Origin: Chromobotia macracanthus
Taxonomy: Eukaryota > Chordata > Actinopteri > Cypriniformes > Botiidae
Direction: 5' to 3'
NCBI GenBank assembly: GCA_036877525.1
Contig: JAZGTH010000019.1
Location: forward strand, 4,406,501-4,470,500
Length of the DNA stretch: 64,000 nt
Part shown: positions 50,701-63,128 of the stretch, piece by piece
Numbering within the stretch: the first letter of the stretch is position 1
Layout of the letters: each line of letters begins with the position of its first letter
Program-made: the position numbers and the translations under genes
Notes under the pieces: model-generated
Databases searched by the model: none
What the model was told of the DNA's origin: nothing
The model's input: the letters and a program-made list of their open reading frames with translations, nothing else

Positions 50701-53585
50701 GGCTTTTAGTGATCTTACAATGATAGTTGCATTGATCATTTTTTATTTGGCTGTAATATTTTTATTGTGTGGTAACCATTTTATAAAAGCTATGCTAGTG
50801 CTAATGTGAATAAGTCATGGCTGAAGGGCATTGTTAGGCACAAATTGAAGTCTCAAGTCTTAGTTCAGAATGCACACCACATTGCTCAACAGGCTATCAT
50901 AAAACGTACAAAAATACAAAAAATGACCTAGTACTTACACAGATATGGGCGCAGGCCCGAATAGAAACCCGCATACAAATTCAAAAGCTGGAATCGCTTC
51001 AGGCAAATATGGATGTGAAATCAAAATGCTGAAATCCAAAATTAACGTTCGTCAAGCACCAAATGGAATTAGAAAAAGGCTTGCCAGTAACTTTAATAAA
51101 GCAAATCATTATGTGCTTTAAATGGATTTGTAGGGATGATAATCGGACACTCTCTGATGTACGTGATGCAAGCAATTCTGATCAAAGACAAACTGTCTAC
51201 AAATAAAACACATCTCGTGTCTTTAGATGTTTTCCATGATGTTTCTTGGATGCCAATAAAAACTTCTGAAAATGTTCTGATGCTGTATTACAGAAACATC
51301 TAATTCAGAATCCTATCTTATCTGGTTCGTAACCATGGCGACTTCAGTTAGAAACCAATTTAGAACATTGAACTTGTCAGATTAATTTAACTTAGATTAA
51401 CTTTACTTTTAATTTAGGACTTAAGACTGTAAGTTTGAACCCTGTATGTTATGTGGCAGCACATACTGTATATGGGAATTGTTTATATCAACCTACCAAC
51501 ACTAAACCACTATATGATACACAAAATCATGATGGGCCTTTACATTTGTGTCTATTTTACATATTTTACGTATATGGGCTAATGATAATGATCTTTTGCA
51601 TTTTTGCTCAAAAAAGTCTATAGTCAAAACAAATAAAACTATCATTTTAAGTACAAAATCATATTTTTGAATAAAAGTCATGCAAATTACAGTCTAATGG
51701 CTGGTAAGAACTATTTATAGCGAGTACATTTCTGATTTAAGACAGCTGAGACAGAAAGTTATTTCTGGACCCTCATTGAAGCACATGCATCAACACACAC
51801 ACACACACACACGTATATACACACACACACTACTGCCCCCTTTCCGCAATTATTTTGTGACAGCCTTTTAAAAACTGAGCCATGTTTTCCTGTCCACGTC
51901 TTTGATGGCTTACATAATCTTTTGAAATGGTTCACAGCTTGGCAGCTGAAACAGGATGTCTTTTGACAGCTGCTGACTTGGCCAACAAGTACCAAACACT
52001 ACCAAAAAGACCTCTGAGTGTTACAGCACCAAGTTCTGTGCGACGACAATTGTCAAGTCAATGTTATCAAAAACGATGCTCTAAAACAGGCATTTTTCAT
52101 AACAGTGCTTGAGTCTCTATTTAAACTCAAGCAACATGCTGAGTCGGCCCTGAAACTTTAAATTGTGTGGAGGAGGAAGTGACTGCCTCATTGTTATACC
52201 TGCACAAAACGCAGCATATCTCCTTAATTGCACATCCCCCTGTCTTCCTCTCTCTCAATCCTTCCACCAGAATCTCCTCCTTAATCCATTTCCCTCACAC
52301 ACACACATACCTAAACCACCTGCATCTTTGGGTCTATTAGCAGTCAACAGTGCTTTCTGACTGTGCATTAGTGTGTAGAAACGCAATCCATGGGACACGG
52401 ATTTCCAGAGTCACAGGCACTCAGATAAGTGACTGCCTTCCTTACTAATGCAAGAAACACAGAAATCTATCTGTCAGTCCTAATATTTAAAAAAGTCCAC
52501 TTTAGATAATGCTGACCGACCGTTGATGTCACCATCTAAATGTCGTTTAATATCAGAAGAAAAGTTTACATCAGTAGCTAATTTCTGCAAGTACAATACA
52601 TTCATCTCACTTTTGACATTTCTGCAGTAAGGGAAAAGTACATTTGAGCACATTGTCAGAGCACCTAATAAAATTACAGTAATGTGTACAACTGTACAAG
52701 TTCATCCCAAGCTAAGATATGGGGCAGGTGAAAGTGGTGCTATAACTGTTTATCATCATTAGGTGAGCCAGCCGTGAAATCCGACATCCCAGTAGCTGGT
52801 TTTTAGCTCATTTTATGGTCATAAGCTTCATTTACACAGTGGTTTGAAGGTCACGTTGAGTCAACTTCCTGCCGAGTTAATGAGTTAATGAGACCTTGGT
52901 GAAGATTTCTCACAATTTAACTGTCACCCTCTTTCTATTATTAAACCCTGAGTGTGACAGACTCCCAACAGAGGAGCACAAGAATTCAGTATAAAGTATA
53001 AAGTCGGTTGTTGTGACATCTATGAAATATACAGCTGACTAGTGGCTAACCTGCAGAGTTAATAGCCCCAACTTCTCAACATTTTAATGTATTGTAATTA
53101 AACCTATAAAGCATGAAGAAAGTTGTACATTTAATCATTGCGAAGTTGCATCAGTTTCTTATGCGTTTTGTTGAAGCTATACAGAATCTGTTTAATTGAG
53201 AGCTGTATTTAGTTTACATTACATTTTTTGGAGCTTTGAGCCATTGATTAAAGGAGAATAAAACAGAACAGTTTAGTATTATAGGAACATAAGTAACATT
53301 GCAATCCTTCCAGTAACACATACTGTATATTCTTGTCATGATTTCTGTTTTATAGTTTTAGTCAAGCAAAATAACCTGTTGGAACCTACTTAGTAATAGT
53401 CTTATTAGGTTAGAGTTAGCATACAGCTGCATGGTATACTGTTTTTTAAAGCTGAGGTTAATTAAAAGTTAACCTTTAGACTTGACTGCGAGGAGTTTTT
53501 GACTTTGCATTCCTCAATTAGAAACACCTGTGAGGACAACCAGAGGAAACAAAGGCCTAAACGTCATATCATCCTGATCTGACAG
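47790..53585. other. Long non-coding stretch
   Basis: No gene is supported over 5.8 kb. Contains small microsatellites at 50396-50414 (AT) and 51793-51830 (AC with an ACGTATAT interruption). The 137-codon frame at 48590-49003 has no recognisable domain. TATTCTGATTGGTCAATAGC at 50418 resembles the start of a fish repeat, but I cannot follow it. Confidence 0.45.
51793..51830. repeat. Interrupted (AC)n microsatellite
   Basis: Two AC runs separated by GTATAT. Confidence 0.9.
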
Positions 53586-53705
53586 AAGCACGTGGCGACG
53601 CACTGTCCCTTCATTCCTGAACCACACCAGCGTGAGAACAGCCTGTCCAGGCATCCGGGCCCTTGGAGGCAAGGGGACCCAGAAAGCCCCTCCCTAGAGA
53701 CTTCA
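53586..53705 (+). other. Candidate isolated exon (unrecognised)
   Basis: A 120-base segment, clearly more GC-rich than its flanks, lies between a plausible acceptor (TCATATCATCCTGATCTGACAG ends at 53585, with a modest pyrimidine tract) and a strong donor (TTCA|GTAAGT at 53706). One frame is open across exactly 40 codons (KHVATHCPF at the start, SPSLETS at the end) and rich in Pro, His, Arg and Ser. I recognise no protein. It could be a coding exon of an unlisted gene, a non-coding RNA exon, an upstream exon of adra1d 9.4 kb away, or chance. No partner exon was found. Confidence 0.25.
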
Positions 53706-53709
53706 GTAA

Positions 53710-56700
53710 GTAAACTAGTGTCACTGTTTTGCAATCAAGAGGGATTTACATTCAGTGTCAAGCACAGGACAAGAGGATATGAGAGTGTGTGTGTGTGTAT
53801 ACATCAACATGTTTATGAATATTTGTTATTGAATCACTTCACAGTGTTGGACAAACTCTAGTGCACTCTTGAAAAGCAATGTTTGGCTACTGTTCCTCCC
53901 ACAATTCCCTTTTCTTGTCCCATCCTTAGAGAACCAGACAACCATATGTTATGATGAGGGTGACATTCAAAATATATCAGCATCATTACAAATTTTCTCA
54001 CAATGCACTGGCAATATATTAGTATGCATATTAGCAAAAATTCCCCATACTGTACATTAACCAACAATCCATGTTCATGTTGGAAATTCCCATATATGGT
54101 CACGCTGCTGTAGGCCACCCGAAGGTCATCTGAAATTTCAGTTCTTGAACTCATTTCACCAGCTCCAGATGTACAGCAGCCTCCATCTGAAGCAGCTTCT
54201 GTGGGTGGGAGGTCGTCACTCCATACAGTTATCCTGTCTGAGGATAAAGTCCCATTTGTGAAAAGACCTGGTTGTAATACTTAATACTTCAGAAAATACA
54301 GATGAACTGAGACGGTTTTACATTACGTGTACTAAACAAATCCAATTATAAAGCTTGCTTCATTTGAAGATTAATATAACATAATTAAACACTTAAAAAA
54401 GTTTATAAAAAACATTCAACACAAATTAGTTCTTCCCTAGTTTCAGAAGAGATATTAATATTGTCATGCCAACCATTTCTCAACGAATATTTCCAAGACC
54501 AATACTTCCAAGACCTGTGCTATCCACATTAATTGTGTGGCTCTATACTCTTATTGTAAGTAGCAATTGATTTATCTTAAGTGAAAAAAAATACTACAAA
54601 AGTTTAGGAGAAACATGAGAGACAAAATTGATGCTGAAACGTGTGGAAATAAAAAAACAGCTTTGAAACACCAACCTCTGAACATTAAAGGGCAAGAACA
54701 GTCTAAATGTCTAATTGTATATTGGAGAAAGAGCAGAAATAAGTGCATCACTCTTTGAGCAAAGCACACTTTACAAGCGCATGGCAGACTGGGGCTGCAG
54801 TGGCTCTCTAATAAGGGACTGGACTTTAGGCTAATTAAACGTTTCACTTGTGTAGCACTCCCACACAAGAGCATTCACAGCAAATGAAACTTCAGTACAA
54901 ATGAGACTCTTAACACTGGGCAGCAGATACAGACTAATGGTCCACAAAGAGAGAGAGAGCTGTCATTTGGGGCACAAACATCACCTTTAGAACCATGAAG
55001 TTTCACACATTGTTGTGTGCATTTGTTTGTCCTGGGCTGATTTAACACATTCCTGCAAACTGAAGTTGACGCTCCTAAAACAGTTTTAGCTGCTGGTAAA
55101 AATATGTCTACTGCGAGCCAATCGTTTAATTTACATTTCGATGACACAAATAACATACCAAATTAATTCATTTTCATAGAATGCTTTGCACAAAGATCTC
55201 ATTTTTAGTTTAAAATCTAGAACAGCTCGACTTCATGTCATAATCACAAGGACAAATTGTAAATGTTCGTGAAGTTGATGAATTGGTAAAAGTTGCAAAG
55301 CGATTAGCTCATAGACCAAAATGGCTAAAATTGTTCTGTCTATCAACACTGTAGCACCGTCAGTACTGTAATGAAAAACAGAGTCTTGAAATTTTTCAGC
55401 GTGCAGTGGAAGAAACTCATAACATAGGAGAAAAAGTCAGGTGATGACAAGAAAAGAATGAATGAAAACAGTTTCTGTATGCTGAGAGTTTGAGATTAGG
55501 AAAAGGCCATGCACATTACTGAACTGGTGTCAAACTGGTTCACAAAAGAATGTGACAAGAACACAGCAGACCAATAACAGAGTGCAATTAAGCAACCGCA
55601 GACCATTTAGAACAACAGACTAAGACCAGCTAATGCTCAATAAAGCAAAAAAACACCTTACAAACCTTACAAGAATTAGGGGGTCTGCTGGTGAAGCCTG
55701 GCCAAGCAGGTTAGGCTGTTTTGATGATTTAAGGGGGGTTTAATCTCAGTCTTAAGTTTTATAAAACATTGTAGGAAACATTTTCTAAAACCCGGTAAAA
55801 GCTGAGTTTTTAAAGAGTCTCTAAAAGTACAAATTAACACTCATAGTTCCTATTCTCTCTATTGTTATCTTAGCCCACCACAAAAAGCTAAATGTTTCCC
55901 TAAGACCATTTTTGACATTAAAACTGTTTCTTCTGCTTAAAATTACACCAGTGAGTGCATAAAGAATCATTTTAAGGTCCTTTGTGGCTTCTGGTGGGGA
56001 AGAAAACATATATGTAGCTTTACACATGATTCAAAAAGGTTTCAACTGCTTAGCAATGCTCTTTCAATCATCCTAAAATAAAAAAGAATCCTTAAAAATC
56101 CTTAACATATGTTAAAATGTGCACACATTTGTACTAAAAGTTATTTGAGTTGCACAGACAGAAGGGATAAACACATCTCAACTTCTTTTTTTCTTTTTAC
56201 TTTCTTTTTTCAGAAGTGTATATGTGTGTTTGTTTATGGCTTTTTCATTCTGATCTCAGAATTGGTTTAAACAAGCTCCTTTTTTAAAAACTTTAGTGAA
56301 AGATGTGCGCTGTGTTTCAAATCTCCCAGGACAATTTTACACCCCTTTGGGTACTCACAAAACGGTAGGTTGAACTCTAGATCATCAAAATGCTTTTTCA
56401 AGATTTTGGCTGCGAAAAGGTGTGTCATAAATTATAGCATTATGAGGGCTGACAAAGTCTGTCATTGAATAAGCTGGAATCGTTCCACTTCAGATTCTGT
56501 CTTCACTGCTTTTCCAGGAGTCGTAATGTGACTGTCTGTTATAATGTGTTCCACAGAGACATGTTTGTATGCCGAAAAAGAACAGACGTCAAAAAGAATC
56601 ATATAGAAGTAAGGAGATGAGAGTGCCATCACAAAAACAGACTTCGAAAAGGCCTGTTTATGTATTCTCGATTTACTCTCACCCCATCACCATCAGAATC

Positions 56701-59218
56701 ACCTGATCTTTGTCTCCTTTGATTCTCTATAAAAAGGCACCAGGTCATTTTATCATATGCAGGAGAACTGGACAGAGGTCAGGGGTCTGACATGAAATTC
56801 AATTTCTTATAATGTTTACTTTATTGTTTACTTTAAATGTGTCATGTGTTTCCATGTCTTCCCCTAATTATGTGATTTTGAGTGTTTCATGTGTGATGTT
56901 TGCTAGATCAAAAAGCTTGATTCAATATTATAACCAATAGTATAGCCAATAATTTCTCATGCAACATTTATTCATTTACACAAAGTATCATTCTGTGCGG
57001 AAAAGCAGACTAAGTGACATCATCAACGTGTGCCCGAGCGGCACCCTGCTACCCACCAAATGTTTTACTTTTTTTCACGCTCAGTTGGCTACTTGGTTAG
57101 TTTGTCTGCACTGCGTGAGTCAAGTGGAGCGTTTGACTTCCCTATATATCACAACTAGAAGGAAAAAGGATGTGAGACTTTACCATTTGTAAAATAAACA
57201 TGGTAAATAAAACAAATACATCTCATGGTTTTCATTGGGCCAAATGGCTTATTTTCTCACCTGTTCTTTTAAATGTACAGCCATATATTCATATAAGACA
57301 AATGTGTTAACTAAAATAAACTATACTTATAGAACTAAAATATAGAAAAATAAAAATTAAGAACAGCTTATTGTTATTAGAGAAAATACCTTGTAAAATG
57401 GCCCAGAAGGAAAATTCCTCCCAGCTGAGTAAATGATCAGTGAGCAGATATTTGATCTGTTCTGCTTTACTACCTCTAAATATAATCTGCAGTGTATCTG
57501 TAAATACTTCATACGGCCAAAAGTTTAAAAACACAAAAAGGACTTAAGCTCAAGTTAAGATTTAAGATGAACTTATATCATGATGTAAATGTAATAAATG
57601 TCAGAAACTGTTGCGTAATGAAAAGGCATGCAACCAGACATACATTTCAGAGTAGAGAATGACGATATATTAAGCATAATAAAGTATGTGACATTTAAGA
57701 ATGCAAAACAGAACACAAGTATTTATTTACAGTATAATAGTATTTCAAACTTTATTCATGGCTGCAAAGTAACTCATTTAGTTATCAGCATTTAAAAAAT
57801 GTTCCGTAATCACACAATTGTTTTTTCGATTAGCTTAGCACTTGAAGTTATCACCCTAACACTGTTACTGCAGAATTGTATTGTGTGTTTAGAACAAAAT
57901 TGCCGTATATCATCTGCTGCAGACACAATACCTGGAGACTTCCCACTCTGTCTTTTCACAAAATCTATTTAATGGGTGGAAATTAGCACTGCGCTCATCA
58001 AGAGCATCCTGACACTCAAACACACACACACAAATATTTACAAAAAACAATTCCTGCATACTAAGGAATTCTAGGTGCAATTTGTGTGCTCTGATAAACT
58101 TACTCTTAGTTTCTGCAAGAACTCTTACTGTCAGTGTTTCTCCAGTAACCCCATCATAAGGGTGAGGCTTTGAGGCTTTGATAAGTATATTCCTTGAGTA
58201 TATAAACAAGATATCTGAGACTTTTTTAAAGGGCCCAAGAAGTTCTTCAGCTGGTTCAGCTATGTGACATGGAGGAACCCCAAATAGTGCCTTAAGAATC
58301 TTTACATTTTTACAGCATATGTATGTTTTTGTAAATTAAGCAGTAATTGCATGCAGAGGTGTGACACATGTTCTGTGGGGGGTTGCGTGTATGTGTGTGT
58401 GATGCGGATGTCCCCCCACTAAGAGGCATTTGTGAAAAATGTGACCCTGTGGACCACAGTGTCCGGTGCGGTGCTTCTCGTAGCCCCATGAGACCCAGAT
58501 GGAACTCAGGACACAACATGGAACTCATAAAACATGTGCTACATAAAACTAGTAGAATTTGATCCTCAGCTCTGATCAGAGGAGATATTTGTGTTTCTTT
58601 AATGATGGTTAAAAGCCTGAACGTGGTTTCCTGATTAGAGAAGACTCGTGAAGACAGGGCAGTGGAAGTTTTTGAATCATTGTTTTATTAGTGACTGTCT
58701 GAGATGTGGACATGAGGAGTCTGGCTTTATGTTGTTAGGACTGCAGGGGCCTGGATATATATCAAAACTACTCTGGTCATGAAAGTGTATTTTATGAAAT
58801 CTAACATCTGATGATGAGATTAAAATTATATCAAGTAGTTCCTGGAGTTATTATGTTGTGATATTATGGTTATGATTATGGTCTTCCTATATTACTTCTC
58901 TTAATGGTATTTTTCTAACTGTCATGTTAGCTGTCGGAATATAAATTGAGAGTGAAACTAAATAAATAAACAGAATATGGCCTAGACTTATACAGTACAT
59001 AGTATACGAGTTAAAACAAATACAATGCAAACAAACAAACAAAATAATGATTTTAAATTTAATAATTTAAATGTTGCATCACAGAAATAAAATCAAGTTA
59101 CATAATTACTTCTTCACAGCACAAAGCCCTCCTGCATATAATAGAAAAGAAATCAAAATAATCTGTTAAAAACATAGAAATTTGAAAAACGTTTTAGAAA
59201 ATAACTTGTATGTATATA

Positions 59219-59251
<33 letters not shown>

Positions 59252-59595
59252 TGTAGAGAGAGAGAGAGAGAGAGATTGACAGCTAGAATTTTCCACATTG
59301 AGTGGTGTGGAAATGGATTGAGGCTGTGACATGGAGACCGGTGATAGTATCTGTCATGGAGAATCTCCGTCAAATGAAAGAGTGTGTGTGTGTATCATCA
59401 AGTATCATCTGTGATCACCTCAGGACATCAAAACACTATTAGGTTAAAACAATGTTCCATCTATTTTTTTCAGCAGTGAGCAAACTGAAATCTCTTTGAA
59501 CGCAAGCTAATGTACTGCGAAAGCAACATAATGCCATATTTACATTAGTATCAGTATTCATGTAGTTCAATTAAATCATGTTCCTGGACTGGCTG
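53710..59595. other. Long non-coding stretch
   Basis: No gene is supported. A GCTGG/CCAGC-rich repeat fragment is likely at 55625-55735 (CTGCTGGTGAAGCCTGGCCA, AGCAGGTTAGGCTG). A compound (GT)n-(AG)n microsatellite lies at 59219-59275. The rest is unassigned AT-rich sequence. Confidence 0.45.
59219..59275. repeat. Compound (GT)n-(AG)n microsatellite
   Basis: About 18 GT units with one GTAT interruption, followed by ten AG units. Confidence 0.95.
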
Positions 59596-59599
59596 TTTT

Positions 59600-59812
59600 T
59601 CAGACCTGTAGAAGAAGGTTGAGAATGGTCAACACTTCACCTGCATTGAAAAAAGAAGATATTTGGAAGTTTTTGTAACCAAGCAACAGTGGCACCTTTT
59701 GAGGTCCATTGTACGGACAGAAAACCACTCAGACATTTCTCAAAATATCTTTTTTGTTCCCAGAAGAAAGTCATATAGGTTTGGAATAACTTGAGGGTGA
59801 GTAAATGATGGA
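59600..59812 (-). mobile_element. Angel-like MITE fragment, right half best preserved
   Basis: CAGACCTGTAGAAGAAGG and AAAGAAGATATTTGGAAG, then CAGAAGAAAGTCATATAGGT, TTGGAATAACTTGAGGGTGA and GTAAATGATGG match the body and right half of the Angel-type repeat. Both termini are lost. Confidence 0.65.
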
Positions 59813-59819
59813 AAAAATG

Positions 59820-61910
59820 TCTACCCTTGCCTAGAAAGTTAAAAAATGTACTCTTGGCATTTTATTACCCAGCTTCTTAAGACATCATCCTCAGATGCTT
59901 TTGCAAAAGTATTAAAGGAATTCTCATCTATGCTGGGCTCTTATTGGCTGCTTTCTCCTCTTTATATGGTCCAAGTCATTAAAAAAATAACATTTTAGCT
60001 TCATCATGAATAAAATATACAATTATATTTTGTCTACAAAAATATTTTTTGATCTGAGGGCATATGCCTAAATGTTTAAAATTAGTTAAGATCATAAGAA
60101 ACACTTCATTCAAGTGAATCTAAATTTCTGAGCTGAAGCGTCTATCAAAAATATTTTTTTATTGCATACCACCTGGGGCGCTTAACTTGCTAATTTGGCT
60201 GATTCCTTTAACAGCCACAGCTGGTGGTGAGTAACCAGTATCAGTCGTCTGTGTGTGATCATCTGAAGTGTAAGGTGATGGTGGCCCTCATCTGAGAGCA
60301 GGAAACGTCTGATCTTCATTTGCTGTGTGATTCACTGGCAACTTCTGTCAGTCATGGACCCCAAAGGACGTCACTGTGTTTTAAAGCAGGCGGCACAGAC
60401 ACGGTGTCAGTCCAGTTACAGCATAGCAATGATTCCTTGAATGGCGTTGCATTCAGTTTAGCCTCCACAGAGACTGTTTAAGACTGACTGCCATATAAAT
60501 GGAACGCTCTTAGGTAGTTGCCAACTTGAAACAAACAACTGCGCTTTCACATCCCAGCACGGCGATTGTCACATTTTGAATAACTTTATTAAATCTGTTG
60601 CAGGAATGGCAAATTTTTCACATTGTGAAAGCATTACTAAGTCAATTCCTGGATACTGTCAAGATTTGTACTAGTTACAGTCCCAGTCCTCATAAACCCA
60701 ACAGTGAAGAGACATGTTTAGTGGGCCCCTCTTGTCACAGGGACTGGATAAATAAGAAAAAGGTTGGACTGTTTTGGACTTTCAGTTGTACAGAAGGCTA
60801 AATCATTTTTCTGTAAAAAACAGGCACAAATTATCCTCAAGTAAGATAATCAGTCAATATAAAATGTCTATTTTCAGATTCAGAATTAGTAATTCTAAAG
60901 CATTATTAATTAATACTGGCAGTGCCCAGGCATTTACTTGATTTTTGATATATTTTAATGCTGCCGACAGGCAACATGATACAAACTAAAAGTGAGAGCT
61001 GATTTTGGAAGCTAGCTGACAATGTTCAGGTGGACAATTTCGTGGTAGGGAAAAATCATTCATTCATGAAAGGGCTGAGTAGACTTGGACCTGGAAATTG
61101 TGGCAGCACAGCCGCTGTTCATAAACATCTCAGATAGGCAAGAGTAATGACATTGTGGATCTGACAGCTGAGCAAAAACTGCTGGAACTTTATTTCAGCT
61201 GGAACTGCAGAAAGTGTAAACGCTGCCTGTCATCTCAAATTTGAACAATTTCATACCAAGACCTTGAGTCTTTTTCAAAACGCATAACATTACTTTAGTT
61301 GTTTTAACATAACAAATGGAGTTATCTTCTGCTTTTGTTCTGGCTTGATGCTTTCAAAGTTGAGGGAGACCAAGAAGTGTTGTAATCATTTAAACCTTAA
61401 GCTTTCTGCCCGAGACAACAGCTGAAGTGTGACCCAAATATTCACCTACAAATTAAAATTCGCTCCACATTTACTTACACTTATATGTCATATCTCAGAC
61501 CATTTTGACTTTCTTTCTTAAGCGAAACTGAAGTAGAATGTTTGAAGAATGTTGACACCTCTGTGTGTTGAACCATCTGTGTGTTACGTTATAGAGTCAC
61601 ACTTACATATATATTTTTTATTTACGTGCACATAATCAGAGTGATCTGCATCATTGAGGTTATGGTCATTTGGAAGGTTTATGGATGTGTTTATGATTTG
61701 CCACATTCATACTATCTGCCATTTAACAGGCAAATTCAGCAGAACAGATCCAATTTCAATTATTCAGATTTGGTGATTATGTGTGAACTGTAGCCTCGTT
61801 TTCCTCATCTCGGCTGGAACTAAGTGTCTTTGTTTAGGATTAGGAAAGGAATTTAGAAGAGTCAGCAGATTCCTCCTCAAAAGAGCCTGTTTCCGTATAC
61901 TGCTAATAAT
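59820..61910. other. Non-coding stretch
   Basis: No gene or recognised repeat. The area 60220-60500 is less AT-rich than its surroundings but shows no open frame of interest. Confidence 0.5.
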
Positions 61911-61914
61911 CAGT

Positions 61915-62192
61915 TATAAAGGGATCATTCACAGAAAATTAAAAGTCTGTCATCATTTACTCACCCTAAAGTTGTTTCAGACCTGTAGAAAGTTTCTTTG
62001 TTCTGCTGAACAAAGATATTTTGAAGAATGTTTGTATTGAAACAGTTTTGGGGCACCATTGACTTCTATAGTATTTTTTTCTTATATAAATGTGGTCCCC
62101 AAAAATGGTTCAGTTTACAAACATCCTTCAGAATATCTCCTTTTGTGTTCAACAGAAAACATGTTTTGCAACATCTTAAGAATGAGTAAATG
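61915..62192 (+). mobile_element. Angel-like MITE, nearly complete
   Basis: AAAGGGATCATTCACAGAAA, GTCTGTCATCATTTACTCAC and CTGAACAAAGATATTTTGAA give the left half. TTTTGTGTTCAACAGAAAAC, then TTAAGAATGAGTAAATGAAG, give the mirrored right half. Both terminal TTAA borders are eroded. It is the closest mobile element to adra1d, ~0.9 kb upstream of the start codon. Confidence 0.75.
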
Positions 62193-62199
62193 AAGAGAG

Positions 62200-62650
62200 A
62201 TCCAGCATGCCTTTACCATTCAGCCGTGCTATTTTTCCAGAGTTTGTGTTTTTCCTTATCTCTCCTCCCAACTCCTCATCAAGGGCCCCTGGTGGCTCCT
62301 CAGTTATCACTCGGCTTTCAGTATGTGTCTGGACCCACAGATGGAAGCCGGATGGAAGTTTCGGTGGTTACAGCAATAATTCTGTCCTTTTTTTCACTCC
62401 CAACACTTTCTCTGCCAAAATTCAGTTTTCCTATAGTCTGCATGATTAACATTCACCAGACATGTAAACTGAAAACCAGACATATCTTACACACTTGCAC
62501 ACATAGCTAAAAAGTTCCTTAAGTTTCTTCATCTCACCTTGATTGTTTGCATCTAAACTGCAGCAAATGATATGAGTCTGATCCCAAGTATTTTATATAT
62601 ATTATGCATATATATGTGTTGCACAATCAAAGTAGTGTGCACCAATAATA
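62200..62650. other. Non-coding sequence, distal upstream region of adra1d
   Basis: No feature can be assigned. TATATATTATGCATATATATG at 62594 is AT-rich and could hold TATA-like words, but there is no evidence for a start site. Confidence 0.4.
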
Positions 62651-62651
62651 C

Positions 62652-62666
62652 AGAGCCCCCTAGTGC
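62652..62666 (-). promoter_or_regulatory. CTCF-like motif (reverse orientation)
   Basis: The minus strand reads GCACTAGGGGGCTCT, which fits CCASYAGRKGGCRSY at 13 of 15 positions. It lies about 450 bases upstream of the adra1d start codon, at the edge of a more GC-rich block running to about 62815. It faces the pair at 4053-4119. Motif evidence only. Confidence 0.3.
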
Positions 62667-62981
62667 TCATATGAAGAATTGCAGCAACTGCGTAAAGCGT
62701 CACCAAGTTCCCAAATCTGGAGGAGGAGACCAGCAGCACTGAGGTCCACACTGAGCTTCTGTAATCCAGTTTGGAGTGGTCGCTGAGGATGCCACCAGTA
62801 GCAGCCTGTTCGTAAAACATAGACTTTATAATTATACTTTATTCTACCTCATCAATATAGTTTAAAACTATAGCATAATATGTAGTTGGAAATATGTGAA
62901 GAAAGATCTTCCATGTATGCATGTATGCAGTATGCAGAAGGCTCTTTATTTTGCTTTCACATTAATTGAGCAGGAAAAAAA

Positions 62982-63074
62982 ATGTATGACATCTGCTTAA
63001 GTGACGGATCCAAAGGAACCGGGCGCTGGAGCGCAAAAGAAAAGAAGAGTGACGGTGAAACCATGAAACTTTAA
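62982..63074 (+). other. Upstream open reading frame in the presumed adra1d leader
   Basis: ATG at 62982 opens a 30-codon frame ending at TAA 63072-63074, 40 bases before the adra1d ATG. A second in-frame ATG at 63063 has A at -3 and would give a three-residue peptide. A third ATG at 62986 opens only four codons. Whether these lie in the mRNA depends on the unmapped transcription start. If they do, they should dampen receptor translation. Leaders with upstream frames are known for adrenergic receptor mRNAs in general. Confidence 0.4.
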
Positions 63075-63101
63075 AGCAACAAACAAGTCAAAACTGTCTT
63101 T

Positions 63102-63128
63102 ATGGAGTTTCAAAATGACATTTTCTAA
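63102..63128 (+). other. Overlapping upstream ORF
   Basis: An ATG at 63102 in a weak context (T at -3) opens an eight-codon frame. It overlaps the adra1d ATG in another frame and stops at TAA 63126-63128. Ribosomes that used it would bypass the receptor start. Confidence 0.4.
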
